This document shows positions 1 to 8,656 of a stretch of 64,000 bases of DNA, piece by piece (position 1 is the stretch's first letter; every line of letters begins with the position of its first letter). Origin of the DNA: Pseudoxanthomonas sp. Root630 (GTDB lineage: Bacteria; Pseudomonadota; Gammaproteobacteria; Xanthomonadales; Xanthomonadaceae); assembly GCF_001427585.1 (NCBI RefSeq), contig NZ_LMGY01000015.1, positions 358,684-422,683 on the forward strand, given 5' to 3'. The notes below the pieces were generated by a model. That model was given only the letters and a program-made list of their open reading frames with translations, was not told the origin of the DNA and did no database searches. The translations under genes were made by a program, and so were the position numbers.

Positions 1-1084
1 GCATCAACGTGTCGTACTGCGCGTGCCGGTCTCCGGTGAAGGAGATGCCGAGGCTGACGGTGACGCGGAAATCCGCGCCGATCGGCGAGAACTCCAGCGC
101 CATCACCTGCTGGCGGATGCGTTCGGCCAGCGCATGCGCGGTTTCGGCATGGGTATCCCGCAGCACCAGCATGAACTCCTCGCCGCCGAGGCGCGCGAAC
201 AGATCGTCGTTGCGGATGCAGCCGCGGACCACGTCGGAGAAACGTTGCAATACCAGGTCGCCGGCCTCGTGCCCGTGGTCGTCGTTGACGGCCTTGAAGT
301 GGTCGAGGTCCAGCGCGATCACCGCCAGTCCGTGCTCCGCCGCATGCCAGGCACCGCGCGCTTCCAGTTCGTTGTCCAGGCCGCGGCGGTTCAGTGCGCC
401 GGTCAGCGGATCGAACAGCGCGCCACGGCGCAGCGGCTCCGCGGCGCGGAAGCTGGCCAGCATCAGCATGCAGAAGTTGAGCAGGTACCAGATCGACAGA
501 TCGAGGTTTACCCAGATCGGGTTGGGTCCGTACGTTCCGGTCAATGCGGCCAGCAGGTCGCTGCCGTACAGCCACAGCAGCATCAGGCTGCCCGCGATCA
601 TCAGGCGCGCGGGCACGTGGTCGGGTGCGCGACGCAGCACCAGCAGGTGGCGGACCATCACGGCGAGCACGATCACTTCGGTGGCGCTCATCGCCGCGCC
701 CTGCGCATCGACCGTACCGCGAAGTACCCAGCCGGCCAGCGAGAAGCCGATGCAGACCGGCAGCAGCGCCCGTTCCCACAACGCCAGCGGCCGCTGCTGC
801 ACGAACTGGATGATCGACCAGGCCAGGCCGACCAGGCCGGCGCAGGCCAGCAGGCCGCCGATGCCGGCGGTCCAGTGCGCGAGCGAGTCGTTGCCCGCCA
901 GGACCAACTCCTGCGCCGTGCCGTCGAGCATCGCCGCGCCCAGCGAGTAGAGGAAGTGCGCCACGCCCCACGTGGCGATGCCGCGCACGCCGCGCGAGAC
1001 GCGCCCCACGTACAGGAAAAGCGCCAGCAGCACGGCCGCCAGCGCACAGTCGGTCAACAGCAGGTTGTAGAAATCGGTCGTCAT
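1..1084 (-). CDS. Membrane-anchored diguanylate cyclase (GGDEF), C-terminus cut off by window edge
   Basis: Makes cyclic di-GMP from two GTP. The minus-strand frame opens at ATG 1084 (MTTDFYNLLL) and runs off the left edge with no stop, so about 361 residues are visible. Residues 1-215 are hydrophobic with roughly six or seven membrane segments, like other integral-membrane sensory cyclases. The GGDEF domain starts near FDPLTGALNRRG, continues through DLDHFKAVNDDHGHEAGD, and has an intact GGEEF signature at residues 300-304. RNDD sits at the spacing expected for the inhibitory RxxD I-site (R-x-x-D-x-x-x-R-x-GGEEF), so product feedback is predicted. It follows putA on the same strand but a terminator separates them. 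The sensed signal is unknown. Confidence 0.9.
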   Translation of the reverse strand, partial: MTTDFYNLLLTDCALAAVLLALFLYVGRVSRGVRGIATWGVAHFLYSLGAAMLDGTAQELVLAGNDSLAHWTAGIGGLLACAGLVGLAWSIIQFVQQRPLALWERALLPVCIGFSLAGWVLRGTVDAQGAAMSATEVIVLAVMVRHLLVLRRAPDHVPARLMIAGSLMLLWLYGSDLLAALTGTYGPNPIWVNLDLSIWYLLNFCMLMLASFRAAEPLRRGALFDPLTGALNRRGLDNELEARGAWHAAEHGLAVIALDLDHFKAVNDDHGHEAGDLVLQRFSDVVRGCIRNDDLFARLGGEEFMLVLRDTHAETAHALAERIRQQVMALEFSPIGADFRVTVSLGISFTGDRHAQYDTLM

Positions 1085-1267
1085 GCGATGGGGCCGTGAT
1101 GGCCGTGGAGCTCCCTGTCTTCGGCTAAACGCAGAATGCGCCACGATCCGGCAGCGCGTCGCCGCCGATGCTCGCCCGCATGAAGTGACGGTTCAGCGAT
1201 GGCATCGCGCGCAGGCACAGCTTCACCCCACCGCCGCTCACGATTCAGTGCGGTTGGTCATGGCATA

Positions 1268-1298
1268 GGAAAAAGAAAGCCCCGCCGGAGCGGGGCTT
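1268..1298 (-). terminator. Rho-independent terminator of putA
   Basis: On the minus strand a 9-bp stem AAGCCCCGC/GCGGGGCTT with loop TCCG is followed by TTTCTTTTT. It lies about 30 bases past the putA stop and before the diguanylate cyclase start. Confidence 0.85.
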
Positions 1299-1330
1299 GG
1301 GAACCAGCGAGGGGCAGGCCCGTGGGCGGA

Positions 1331-4300
1331 TCAATCGCCCAGGGTCAGCAGCGAGGCATTGCCGCCGGCCGCCGTGGTGTTGACGGTCACCGTCTTCTCG
1401 GTGGCGAAGCGCGGCAGGTAGTGCGGGCCGCCGGCCTTGGGGCCGGTGCCGGACAGGCCCTGGCCACCGAACGGCTGCACGCCGACGACCGCACCGATCT
1501 GGTTGCGGTTGACGTACACGTTGCCCACCTTCACCCGTGCGGCGATGCGGTCGATGGTCTCGTCGATGCGCGAGTGCACGCCGAGGGTGAGGCCGTAGCC
1601 GGTGGCGTTGATCTGGTCGATCACCGCATCCAACTGGTCGGCTTTCCAGCGCACCACGTGCAGGGCCGGCCCGAAGATTTCCTTGTGCAGCTGGTCGAGC
1701 GATTTCAGCTCCCACGCGCGCGGGGCGAAGAAGGTGCCGTGCGCGGTCTCGTCGCCGCGGCCGTTATCAGGCAACGGCGCCTGCTTGATCAGGCGCGCCT
1801 CGGCCGACATGCGGGCGGCGTGGTCGTCGAGGATCTTCAGCGCATCGGCGTCGATCACCGGGCCGACGTCGGTCGACAGCAGGCCCGGGTCGCCGATCTT
1901 CAGTTCGTCCATCGCGCCGGCGAGCATCGTCATCACCTTGTCGGCGATGTCGTCCTGCACGAACAGCACGCGCGCGGCCGAGCAGCGCTGGCCGGCGGAG
2001 GTGAACGCCGAGCCCATCGCGTCCTTCACCAGTTGCTCCGGCAGCGCGGACGAGTCGGCGATGAAGGCGTTCTGGCCACCGGTTTCGGCGATCAGCGTGG
2101 CGATCGGGCCGGCATCGCGGCCGGCGAGCGCGCGGTTGATCGCGCGCGCGGTCTCGGTGGAGCCGGTGAAGGCCACGCCGGCCACGCGCGGATCCTTCGT
2201 CAGTGCGGCGCCGACGGTGGCGCCGTCGCCGGGCAGGAACTGCAGCACCGCCTCGGGAATGCCGGCTTCGTGCAGCAGCTTCACCGCGGCATGGCCGATC
2301 AGGTTGGTCTGTTCGGCCGGCTTGGCGATCACGCCGTTGCCGGCGGCGAGCGCGGCGCTGACCTGGCCCAGGAAGATCGCCAGCGGGAAGTTCCACGGGC
2401 TGATGCAGACGAACACGCCACGGCCCTGCAGCTGCAGCTGGTTGGATTCGCCGGTCGGACCGGGCAGGTGCTCCGCTGCGCCGAACTGCGTACGCGCCTG
2501 CGCGGCGTAGTAGCGCAGGAAGTCCACCGCTTCGCGTACTTCGGCCACGCTGTCGGGGATGGTCTTGCCGGCTTCCTTCACGCACAGCGCGATGTAGTCG
2601 GGCAGGCGTTGTTCCAGCAGGTTCGCGGCGTGCTCCAGGATCGCGGCGCGGCTGGCGGCCGGCGTACGGTCCCAGGCCGGCTGCGCGGCGACGGCATTCG
2701 CCAACGCCTTCTCGACGGCGGCGCTGTCGGCGGGCTGCCATTCGCCAACGGTCTGGCGGCGGTCGGCGGGATTGGTCACCGGCAACGCGGCGCTGGCCAC
2801 GACGGCGCCCGGCACCAACGGCGCCGCACGCCACGGCTTGACCGCCGCGTTGATGCGCTCGGCCAGCGCGCGCAGGTCGTTGTCGTTGGCGAGGTTGGCG
2901 CCCATGGAGTTGTTCCTGTCAGAAGAGGCGATAGGAGCCGGCTGGCTCCGGAAGAGATCGACCGGCAGCGGGATGCGCGGGTGCGGGATGGAATCGAATT
3001 CCGACACCGTCTGCACCGGGTCGCGCACGAGGTCCTCGATGGCGACGTTCTCGTCGGTGATGCGGTTGACGAAGCTGCTGTTGGCGCCGTTCTCGAGCAG
3101 GCGGCGCACCAGGTAGGGCAGCAGGTCCTCGTGCGAGCCGACCGGCGCGTACACGCGGCACGGCGTGTCGAGGCGGTGCTTCGGCACCACTTCGGCGTAC
3201 AGGTCGTCGCCCATGCCGTGCAGCTTCTGGTGCTCGTACGGCCGGCCCTGCGCGATCGAGCGGATCGCAGCGATGGTCTGCGCGTTGTGGGTGGCGAACA
3301 TCGGGTACAGCGCGTCGCCGTGGTCGAGCATGCGGCGTGCGTTAGCCAGGTAGGACACGTCGGTGTTCGGCTTGCGGGTGAACACCGGGTAGCCCGGATG
3401 GCCATCGATCTGCGCGCGCTTGATCTCGGCATCCCAGTACGCGCCCTTCACCAGGCGTACCGGCATGCGGCGACCGGCGCGGCGGGCGAGGTCGGCCAGG
3501 AAGTCGATCACGTACGGAGTACGCTTCTGGTAGGCCTGCACGGCCAGGCCGTAACCCTCCCAGCCGGCCAGCGAGGCGTCGGAGAACGTGGCTTCGATCA
3601 GGTCCAGCGACAGTTCCAGGCGGTCGGCTTCCTCGGCGTCGATGGTGAAGCCGATGCCATAGGACTTGGCCAGCTGCGCCAGCTCGAGGATCGCCGGCGC
3701 GAGCTCGCGCATCACGCGGGCACGCTTGGCGTGCTCGTAGCGCGGGTGAAGCGCGGACAGCTTGATCGAGATACTGGGTGCGGCGAGCACGTCCGCGAAC
3801 GGACCGGTGCGGCCGATCGCGTGGATCGCCTGTCGGTAGGCTTCCAGATAGCGGGCGGCGTCCTTCGTGGTCAGCGCGCCCTCGCCCAGCATGTCGAAGG
3901 AATAGCGGTACTCGGCGTTGTCGCCCTTGCGGCTGCGCGACAGCGCTTCGTCGATGGTGCGGCCCATGACGAACTGGTGGCCCATGATCCGCATGGCCTG
4001 GCGCACGGCCAGGCGGATGACCGGCTCGCCCACGCGGCCGACCAGACGCTTGAAGGCGCCCGGGACATCGGCGCGGGTCAGGTCGTTCAGGTTGACCAGC
4101 TTGCCGGTCAGCATCAGGCCCCAGGTGGAGGCGTTCACCAGCACCGAGTCGCTCTGGCCCAGGTGCTTTTCCCAATCGGCGTCGCCCAGCTTGTCTCGGA
4201 TCAGCTTGTCGGCCGTCTCCTGGTCCGGGATGCGGAGCAGGGCTTCGGCCACGCACATCAGCAGCACGCCTTCCTCGCTGCCGAGGTCGTACTGGCGCAT

Positions 4301-4561
4301 GAAGGCCTCGATCGCGCCCTGGTCCTGGGCGCGGGCGCGCACCCGCTTCACCAGGTCCGCGGCCAGTTTCTGGGCCTGGGCCTGCTCGGCGGCGGGCAGG
4401 CGGGCCTGCTCCAGCAGTTCGCGGACGTGTTCGGTCTCGTCGCGCAGCCAGGCGGCCGTGATGGCGGCCCGCAGCGCGGGCGGCGGCGCGGGAAGTTCGG
4501 GAGCGACGATGCCGCCGGCCGGCAGGGCGGCAGGCGACGGGAGCGGTGACGGGGTCGACAT
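1331..4561 (-). CDS. putA: Bifunctional proline dehydrogenase / L-glutamate-5-semialdehyde dehydrogenase PutA
   Basis: Oxidises proline to glutamate: the FAD-dependent proline dehydrogenase domain passes P5C to the NAD-dependent aldehyde dehydrogenase domain. The protein has 1076 residues from MSTPSPLP; an alternative ATG six codons upstream at 4579 is possible and neither start has a strong ribosome site. The PRODH barrel occupies about residues 150-490 (AERHxxx-type and RLVKGAYWD motifs), and the ALDH domain about 560-1020 with FTGSTETAR and catalytic Cys860 in GQRCSAAR. No N-terminal ribbon-helix-helix domain is visible, so unlike the 1320-residue E. coli protein it is unlikely to repress its own gene. 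Its own terminator follows. Confidence 0.95.
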   Translation of the reverse strand: MSTPSPLPSPAALPAGGIVAPELPAPPPALRAAITAAWLRDETEHVRELLEQARLPAAEQAQAQKLAADLVKRVRARAQDQGAIEAFMRQYDLGSEEGVLLMCVAEALLRIPDQETADKLIRDKLGDADWEKHLGQSDSVLVNASTWGLMLTGKLVNLNDLTRADVPGAFKRLVGRVGEPVIRLAVRQAMRIMGHQFVMGRTIDEALSRSRKGDNAEYRYSFDMLGEGALTTKDAARYLEAYRQAIHAIGRTGPFADVLAAPSISIKLSALHPRYEHAKRARVMRELAPAILELAQLAKSYGIGFTIDAEEADRLELSLDLIEATFSDASLAGWEGYGLAVQAYQKRTPYVIDFLADLARRAGRRMPVRLVKGAYWDAEIKRAQIDGHPGYPVFTRKPNTDVSYLANARRMLDHGDALYPMFATHNAQTIAAIRSIAQGRPYEHQKLHGMGDDLYAEVVPKHRLDTPCRVYAPVGSHEDLLPYLVRRLLENGANSSFVNRITDENVAIEDLVRDPVQTVSEFDSIPHPRIPLPVDLFRSQPAPIASSDRNNSMGANLANDNDLRALAERINAAVKPWRAAPLVPGAVVASAALPVTNPADRRQTVGEWQPADSAAVEKALANAVAAQPAWDRTPAASRAAILEHAANLLEQRLPDYIALCVKEAGKTIPDSVAEVREAVDFLRYYAAQARTQFGAAEHLPGPTGESNQLQLQGRGVFVCISPWNFPLAIFLGQVSAALAAGNGVIAKPAEQTNLIGHAAVKLLHEAGIPEAVLQFLPGDGATVGAALTKDPRVAGVAFTGSTETARAINRALAGRDAGPIATLIAETGGQNAFIADSSALPEQLVKDAMGSAFTSAGQRCSAARVLFVQDDIADKVMTMLAGAMDELKIGDPGLLSTDVGPVIDADALKILDDHAARMSAEARLIKQAPLPDNGRGDETAHGTFFAPRAWELKSLDQLHKEIFGPALHVVRWKADQLDAVIDQINATGYGLTLGVHSRIDETIDRIAARVKVGNVYVNRNQIGAVVGVQPFGGQGLSGTGPKAGGPHYLPRFATEKTVTVNTTAAGGNASLLTLGD

Positions 4562-4755
4562 GACGGCAGGGCAGTCCAAAGGCAGTCCATTAGTTTAGGG
4601 CCGCGGCGCCGGCCTTGATATGGCCGGGCACCGTTGCGGCGGGCCGCGCACGCTCCTGCCGCGCGATGCAGTGACGGGGGTCGCGGAACGCCGTTGCGGG
4701 CGCATGGCGAGGTGCGCACGACGGGGCCGGGCGCCTTGTCCTGGATCAATGAAAC

Positions 4756-4784
4756 TTGCCGCAAAGTGTGTCGGGAGCTACCAT
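4756..4784 (+). promoter_or_regulatory. Candidate sigma-70 promoter of the cox locus
   Basis: TTGCCG (4756-4761), a 17-base spacer and TACCAT (4779-4784) lie 40 bases upstream of the DUF2244 start in the putA/DUF2244 divergent gap. The match is moderate; no start-site data. Confidence 0.4.
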
Positions 4785-4823
4785 TTAACGGTTTTCCGCA
4801 GCCTCAACCGTGTGGCGGACGAC

Positions 4824-5300
4824 ATGATCGAAGTGGTGCCGTCAGTGTGGGACGGACACGGCGCGTGGCTCCGGCTACGGCCGCCGAGGGCGCTGTCGCG
4901 CCGCCAGTTCGTGCTGTTGTTCGCGGCACTGTCGGGTGCGATGTGGATCGTCGCCATGCTGGGCTGGTGGGGAGGCAATGCCTTCGCGCCGGCCTTTGCA
5001 TTGCTCCATTCGGCCATCCTGGCCACGGCGCTGCGTGCGCTGTGGCGCAGCGGCGAACGGAGCGAGGACATCCATATCGGGCCGGACGCCGTGGAGGTGA
5101 GCACCTCCCGGTCCGGGGCGGTATTCCGGGCGCATCCCTACTGGGTACGCCTGTACATCGAGCGGGAAGGCGAAAGGATTTCGCTGGCATCCAGCGGCAA
5201 GCAGGTCCAGGTGGGCGACTTCCTGGGTCCGGCCGAGCGGCGGGAGCTGGCGGACACGTTGCAGGATTTACTGGCGGCCGCGAGTGGCCGCAACCGATGA
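4824..5300 (+). CDS. DUF2244 family membrane protein
   Basis: A 158-residue protein from ATG 4824 (MIEVVPSVWDG). Two adjacent hydrophobic segments (about residues 30-50 and 55-75) are followed by a soluble C-terminal part with alternating charged and hydrophobic residues, as in DUF2244 proteins. The family has no settled function, but members are often found beside cytochrome oxidase subunit II genes, as here: ctaC starts 18 bases downstream. An in-frame ATG at 4749 exists, but starting there would overlap the candidate promoter and add 25 residues unlike the family. A role in oxidase assembly or in the membrane is inference from context only. Confidence 0.75.
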   Translation: MIEVVPSVWDGHGAWLRLRPPRALSRRQFVLLFAALSGAMWIVAMLGWWGGNAFAPAFALLHSAILATALRALWRSGERSEDIHIGPDAVEVSTSRSGAVFRAHPYWVRLYIEREGERISLASSGKQVQVGDFLGPAERRELADTLQDLLAAASGRNR

Positions 5301-5318
5301 CGCATTGGGGTCTAGGCA

Positions 5319-6251
5319 ATGACGCAAGTGAATGGGATGTGGAAGCGGTTGGTGACGGCGTGCTCGCTGCTGGCAATGCCGGCACTGGCCTGGGCGCAGT
5401 CGGCGGACCCGAAGCCGTGGCAGCTGAACATGGGCAAGGGCGTCACCGCCTCGTCCCAGCACGCTTACGACGCGCACATGGTGGCGCTGTGGGTCTGCAT
5501 CGTGATCGGCGTCATCGTGTTCGGCGCGATGGGCTATGCGATGTTCAAGTTCCGCAAGTCCAAGGGTGCGGTGGCCGCGCAGTTCAGCCACAACACCACG
5601 GCCGAGATCATCTGGACCGTCATCCCGGTGCTGATCCTGGTGGTCATGGCCTGGCCGGCGACCGCCAAGCTGATCGCCATGTACGACACCCGCAACGCCG
5701 AGATGACCGTCAAGGTCACCGGCTACCAGTGGATGTGGAAGTACGAGTACCTCGGCGAGGACGTCGCGTTCACCAGCCGCCTGGACCGTGAATCCGACCG
5801 CATCCGCCAGAGCGGCGAGAAGCCCGACCTGGCCAAGAACCCGCACTACCTGCTGGACGTCGACAACCAGCTGGTGCTGCCGATCGACACCAAGATCCGC
5901 TTCGTGATCACCGCCGACGACGTCATCCACGCCTGGTGGGTGCCCGCGCTGGGCTGGAAGCAGGACGCGATCCCCGGCATCGTCAACGAGGCCTGGACCG
6001 ACATCAAGGAACCCGGCATCTACCGTGGCCAGTGCGCAGAGCTGTGCGGCAAGGACCATGGCTTCATGCCGATCGTGGTGAAGGCCGTGCCGAAGGCCGA
6101 GTTCGAGCAGTGGCTGGCGTCGAAGAAGCCCGCTCCGGCCGCCGAGCCCGCGCCCGTCGCCGCGCCTGCGGAAGCCGCGCCGGCCGATGCCGTGCCGGCC
6201 ACCGAGACCGCCCCCACCGCCGAGACCCCTGCGCCGACGGCGCAGGGTTGA
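5319..6251 (+). CDS. ctaC: Cytochrome c oxidase subunit II (aa3 type)
   Basis: Carries the CuA centre that accepts electrons from cytochrome c and passes them to subunit I. Of 310 residues, 1-26 form a signal peptide (cut near AWAQ), two membrane helices lie at about 53-76 and 96-118, and the cupredoxin domain follows. All CuA ligands are visible: His204, Cys239, Glu241, Cys243, His247 and Met250 in the C-A-E-L-C-G-K-D-H block. No CxxCH heme motif is present, so this is the plain rather than the caa3 form. After about residue 268 the protein ends in an Ala/Pro/Glu-rich tail of some 40 residues that the catalytic fold does not need. Confidence 0.96.
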   Translation: MTQVNGMWKRLVTACSLLAMPALAWAQSADPKPWQLNMGKGVTASSQHAYDAHMVALWVCIVIGVIVFGAMGYAMFKFRKSKGAVAAQFSHNTTAEIIWTVIPVLILVVMAWPATAKLIAMYDTRNAEMTVKVTGYQWMWKYEYLGEDVAFTSRLDRESDRIRQSGEKPDLAKNPHYLLDVDNQLVLPIDTKIRFVITADDVIHAWWVPALGWKQDAIPGIVNEAWTDIKEPGIYRGQCAELCGKDHGFMPIVVKAVPKAEFEQWLASKKPAPAAEPAPVAAPAEAAPADAVPATETAPTAETPAPTAQG

Positions 6252-6286
6252 TCGACCGTCCGAATTAGCTTCAAGAGAGTAAGCAC

Positions 6287-7900
6287 ATGGCCAACTCCGC
6301 CGTCGATCATCATGACGATCACCACGGTCACCAGCAGAGCTTCATCGAGCGGTGGTTCTTCTCCACGAACCACAAGGACATCGGTACTCTCTACCTGATC
6401 TTCAGCTTCATCATGTTCATCATCGGCGCAGGCATGTCGGTGGTGATCCGTGCCGAGCTGATGGTGCCGGGCCTGCAGCTGGTCACGCCCGAATTCTTCA
6501 ACCAGATGACCACGGTGCATGCGCTGGTCATGATCTTCGGTGGCGTGATGCCGGCCTTCGTCGGCCTGGCCAACTGGATGATCCCGCTGCAGGTCGGCGC
6601 GCCGGACATGGCGCTGCCGCGCATGAACAACTGGTCCTTCTGGATCATGCCGTTCGCCTTCACCCTGCTGCTGGGCACGCTGTTCCTGCCGGGCGGCGCC
6701 CCGGCCGGTGGCTGGACGCTGTACCCGCCGCTGTCGCTGCAGGGCGGCGCGAACGTGGCGTTCACCATCTTCGCCATCCACATGATGGGCGTCAGCTCGA
6801 TCATGGGCGCGATCAACATCATCGCCACCGTGCTGAACATGCGCGCGCCGGGCATCGATCTGCTGAAGATGCCGATCTTCTGCTGGACCTGGCTGATCAC
6901 CGCGTTCCTGCTGATCGCCGTGATGCCCGTGCTGGCCGGCGCGGTCACCATGCTGCTGACCGACAAGTTCTTCGGCACCAGCTTCTTCAATGCCGCCGGC
7001 GGCGGCGACCCGGTGATGTACCAGCACATCTTCTGGTTCTTCGGTCACCCCGAGGTCTACATCATGATCCTGCCGGCGTTCGGCGTGGTGTCGGAAATCA
7101 TCCCGACCTTCAGCCGCAAGCCGCTGTTCGGCTACCAGGCCATGGTGTACGCGACCGCCTCGATCGCGTTCCTGTCGTTCATCGTGTGGGCGCACCACAT
7201 GTTCACGGTGGGCATGCCGCTGGGTGGCGAGATCTACTTCATGTTCGCCACCATGCTGATCGCGATCCCGACCGGCGTGAAGGTGTTCAACTGGGTCAGC
7301 ACGATGTGGAGGGGCTCGCTGTCCTTCGAAACGCCGATGCTGTGGGCCGTGGGCTTCGTGATCCTGTTCAGCATCGGCGGCTTCTCCGGCCTGATGCTGG
7401 CGATCGTGCCGGCCGACTTCCAGTACCACGACACCTACTTCGTGGTGGCGCACTTCCACTACGTGCTGGTGACCGGCGCGCTGTTCTCCATCATCGCGGC
7501 GACCTACTACTGGTGGCCGAAGTGGACCGGCCGCATGTACAGCGAGTTCTGGGGCAAGTTCCATTTCTGGTGGACGATCGTGTTCGTCAACCTGCTGTTC
7601 TTCCCGCAGCACTTCCTGGGCCTGGCCGGCATGCCGCGCCGTATCCCGGACTACAACCCGGTGTTCGCGGACTGGAACCTCATCAGCTCGATCGGCGCGT
7701 TCGGCATGTTCGCCACGCCGTTCCTGATGGCCGCGATCCTGTGGTCGTCGCTGCGCAACGGCAAGAAGGCCGAGGCGCGCGCGTGGGAAAACGCGCGTGG
7801 CCTGGAATGGACGGTGCCGTCGCCGGCGCCGCACCACACCTTCACCGTCCCGCCGGTCATCAAGGATGGCGACCTGGCGCACGGCGACGTGACCCACTGA
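6287..7900 (+). CDS. ctaD: Cytochrome c oxidase subunit I
   Basis: The catalytic core with low-spin heme a and the heme a3-CuB site, where oxygen is reduced and protons are pumped. The 537-residue protein has twelve predicted helices. Diagnostic segments are TTVHALVMIFGG (heme a His), FGHPEVYI with the cross-linked His-Tyr pair, VWAHHMFTVG (CuB histidines) and VVAHFHYVLV (heme a3 and heme a ligands). The first 17 residues contain a His/Asp cluster (HHDDHHGHQQ) that is unusual before the conserved WFFSTNHKDIGTLY start. It lies 35 bases after ctaC and is clearly co-transcribed with it. Confidence 0.97.
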   Translation: MANSAVDHHDDHHGHQQSFIERWFFSTNHKDIGTLYLIFSFIMFIIGAGMSVVIRAELMVPGLQLVTPEFFNQMTTVHALVMIFGGVMPAFVGLANWMIPLQVGAPDMALPRMNNWSFWIMPFAFTLLLGTLFLPGGAPAGGWTLYPPLSLQGGANVAFTIFAIHMMGVSSIMGAINIIATVLNMRAPGIDLLKMPIFCWTWLITAFLLIAVMPVLAGAVTMLLTDKFFGTSFFNAAGGGDPVMYQHIFWFFGHPEVYIMILPAFGVVSEIIPTFSRKPLFGYQAMVYATASIAFLSFIVWAHHMFTVGMPLGGEIYFMFATMLIAIPTGVKVFNWVSTMWRGSLSFETPMLWAVGFVILFSIGGFSGLMLAIVPADFQYHDTYFVVAHFHYVLVTGALFSIIAATYYWWPKWTGRMYSEFWGKFHFWWTIVFVNLLFFPQHFLGLAGMPRRIPDYNPVFADWNLISSIGAFGMFATPFLMAAILWSSLRNGKKAEARAWENARGLEWTVPSPAPHHTFTVPPVIKDGDLAHGDVTH

Positions 7901-7919
7901 GACCGTTGAGCCGTACCGC

Positions 7920-8054
7920 ATGAACGCCCCTGCGCTTACTCCCGAGGAACTCGCGCGCCGCCGCAAGGCGGTGCTGCGGACCGCATGGGTGATCGGCGGG
8001 ATCGCGTTCGCGATCTTCGTGGGCTTCATCGCCCGCGCGGTGCTCAGCGCATGA
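7920..8054 (+). CDS. 44-residue membrane protein between ctaD and ctaG
   Basis: ATG 7920 opens a short frame, [16 protein letters not shown], followed by one strongly hydrophobic helix (about residues 20-43, [20 protein letters not shown]) and TGA at 8052-8054. Its stop overlaps the ctaG start by four bases (ATGA), which suggests translational coupling. Position, size and the charged N-terminus plus single helix match the small oxidase assembly/accessory proteins found between subunit I and Cox11 genes in many proteobacteria. It is too short for most gene callers. The assembly role is inferred from position. Confidence 0.75.
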   Translation: MNAPALTPEELARRRKAVLRTAWVIGGIAFAIFVGFIARAVLSA

Positions 8055-8629
8055 CCGCGGCGAAGTCCAACTCGGCCGGGCTGTTCAAGCTGGTGGGCGT
8101 GGCCGTCGCCGTGTTCGTGCTGACGTTCTCGCTGGTGCCGCTGTACCGCATCGCCTGCGAGAAAGTGTTCGGCATCCGCCTGGAGCAGGGTCCTGGCCAG
8201 GCTGCGGCGATTGCCGCCGCCAAGGCCAAGCGCACGGTCACCGTACAGTTCGACGGCGGCGTGAATTCCAAGCTGCCGTGGGCCTTCCATCCGGAGCAGC
8301 TGACCCTGCAGGTCGTGCCCGGCGAGCTGTACGAGGCCAAGTATTTCGCCCGCAACGACAGCGAGCGCCCGATCGTGGGCAGCGCGGTGCCGTCGGTGGC
8401 GCCGGCGCGTGCGTCGGGTTATTTCACCAAGACCGAGTGCTTCTGCTTCACCGCCCAGACCCTGCAGGCCGGCGAAAGCCGCGACATGCCGGTCCGCTTC
8501 ATCGTGGACCCGGACCTGCCGGCGGAAGTGAAGACGATCACCCTGTCGTATACCTTCTTCAAGAACGATGCACTGACCGCGCAGATCGGCACGGGCAACG
8601 CATCGCCCTCGCCGCTCGCGGCACCCTGA
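8051..8629 (+). CDS. ctaG: Cytochrome c oxidase assembly protein CtaG/Cox11
   Basis: Copper chaperone that delivers Cu(I) to the CuB site of subunit I. The 192-residue protein starts at ATG 8051, in the four-base overlap with the small upstream gene. One membrane anchor (about residues 12-32, ending [13 protein letters not shown]) precedes the periplasmic beta-sandwich domain. The Cox11 copper motif is intact in the segment TECFCFTAQ (Cys-Phe-Cys-Phe), followed by the conserved [12 protein letters not shown]. Subunit III begins 27 bases after its stop. Confidence 0.95.
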   Translation: MTAAKSNSAGLFKLVGVAVAVFVLTFSLVPLYRIACEKVFGIRLEQGPGQAAAIAAAKAKRTVTVQFDGGVNSKLPWAFHPEQLTLQVVPGELYEAKYFARNDSERPIVGSAVPSVAPARASGYFTKTECFCFTAQTLQAGESRDMPVRFIVDPDLPAEVKTITLSYTFFKNDALTAQIGTGNASPSPLAAP

Positions 8630-8656
8630 TCACGCTTAGCAAACGGAAGCCACGCC

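Noticed and set aside
1199-4549. Open plus-strand frame of more than 1,100 codons antisense to putA
   Set aside because: It mirrors putA codons in GC-rich DNA, has no family motifs and a His/Arg/Gly-rich composition. putA on the other strand is unmistakable.
6020-8290. Long minus-strand frame antisense to ctaC-ctaD-ctaG
   Set aside because: Rich in His, Arg, Gln and Gly, as expected of shadow frames opposite GC-rich genes; no start signals or family similarity.
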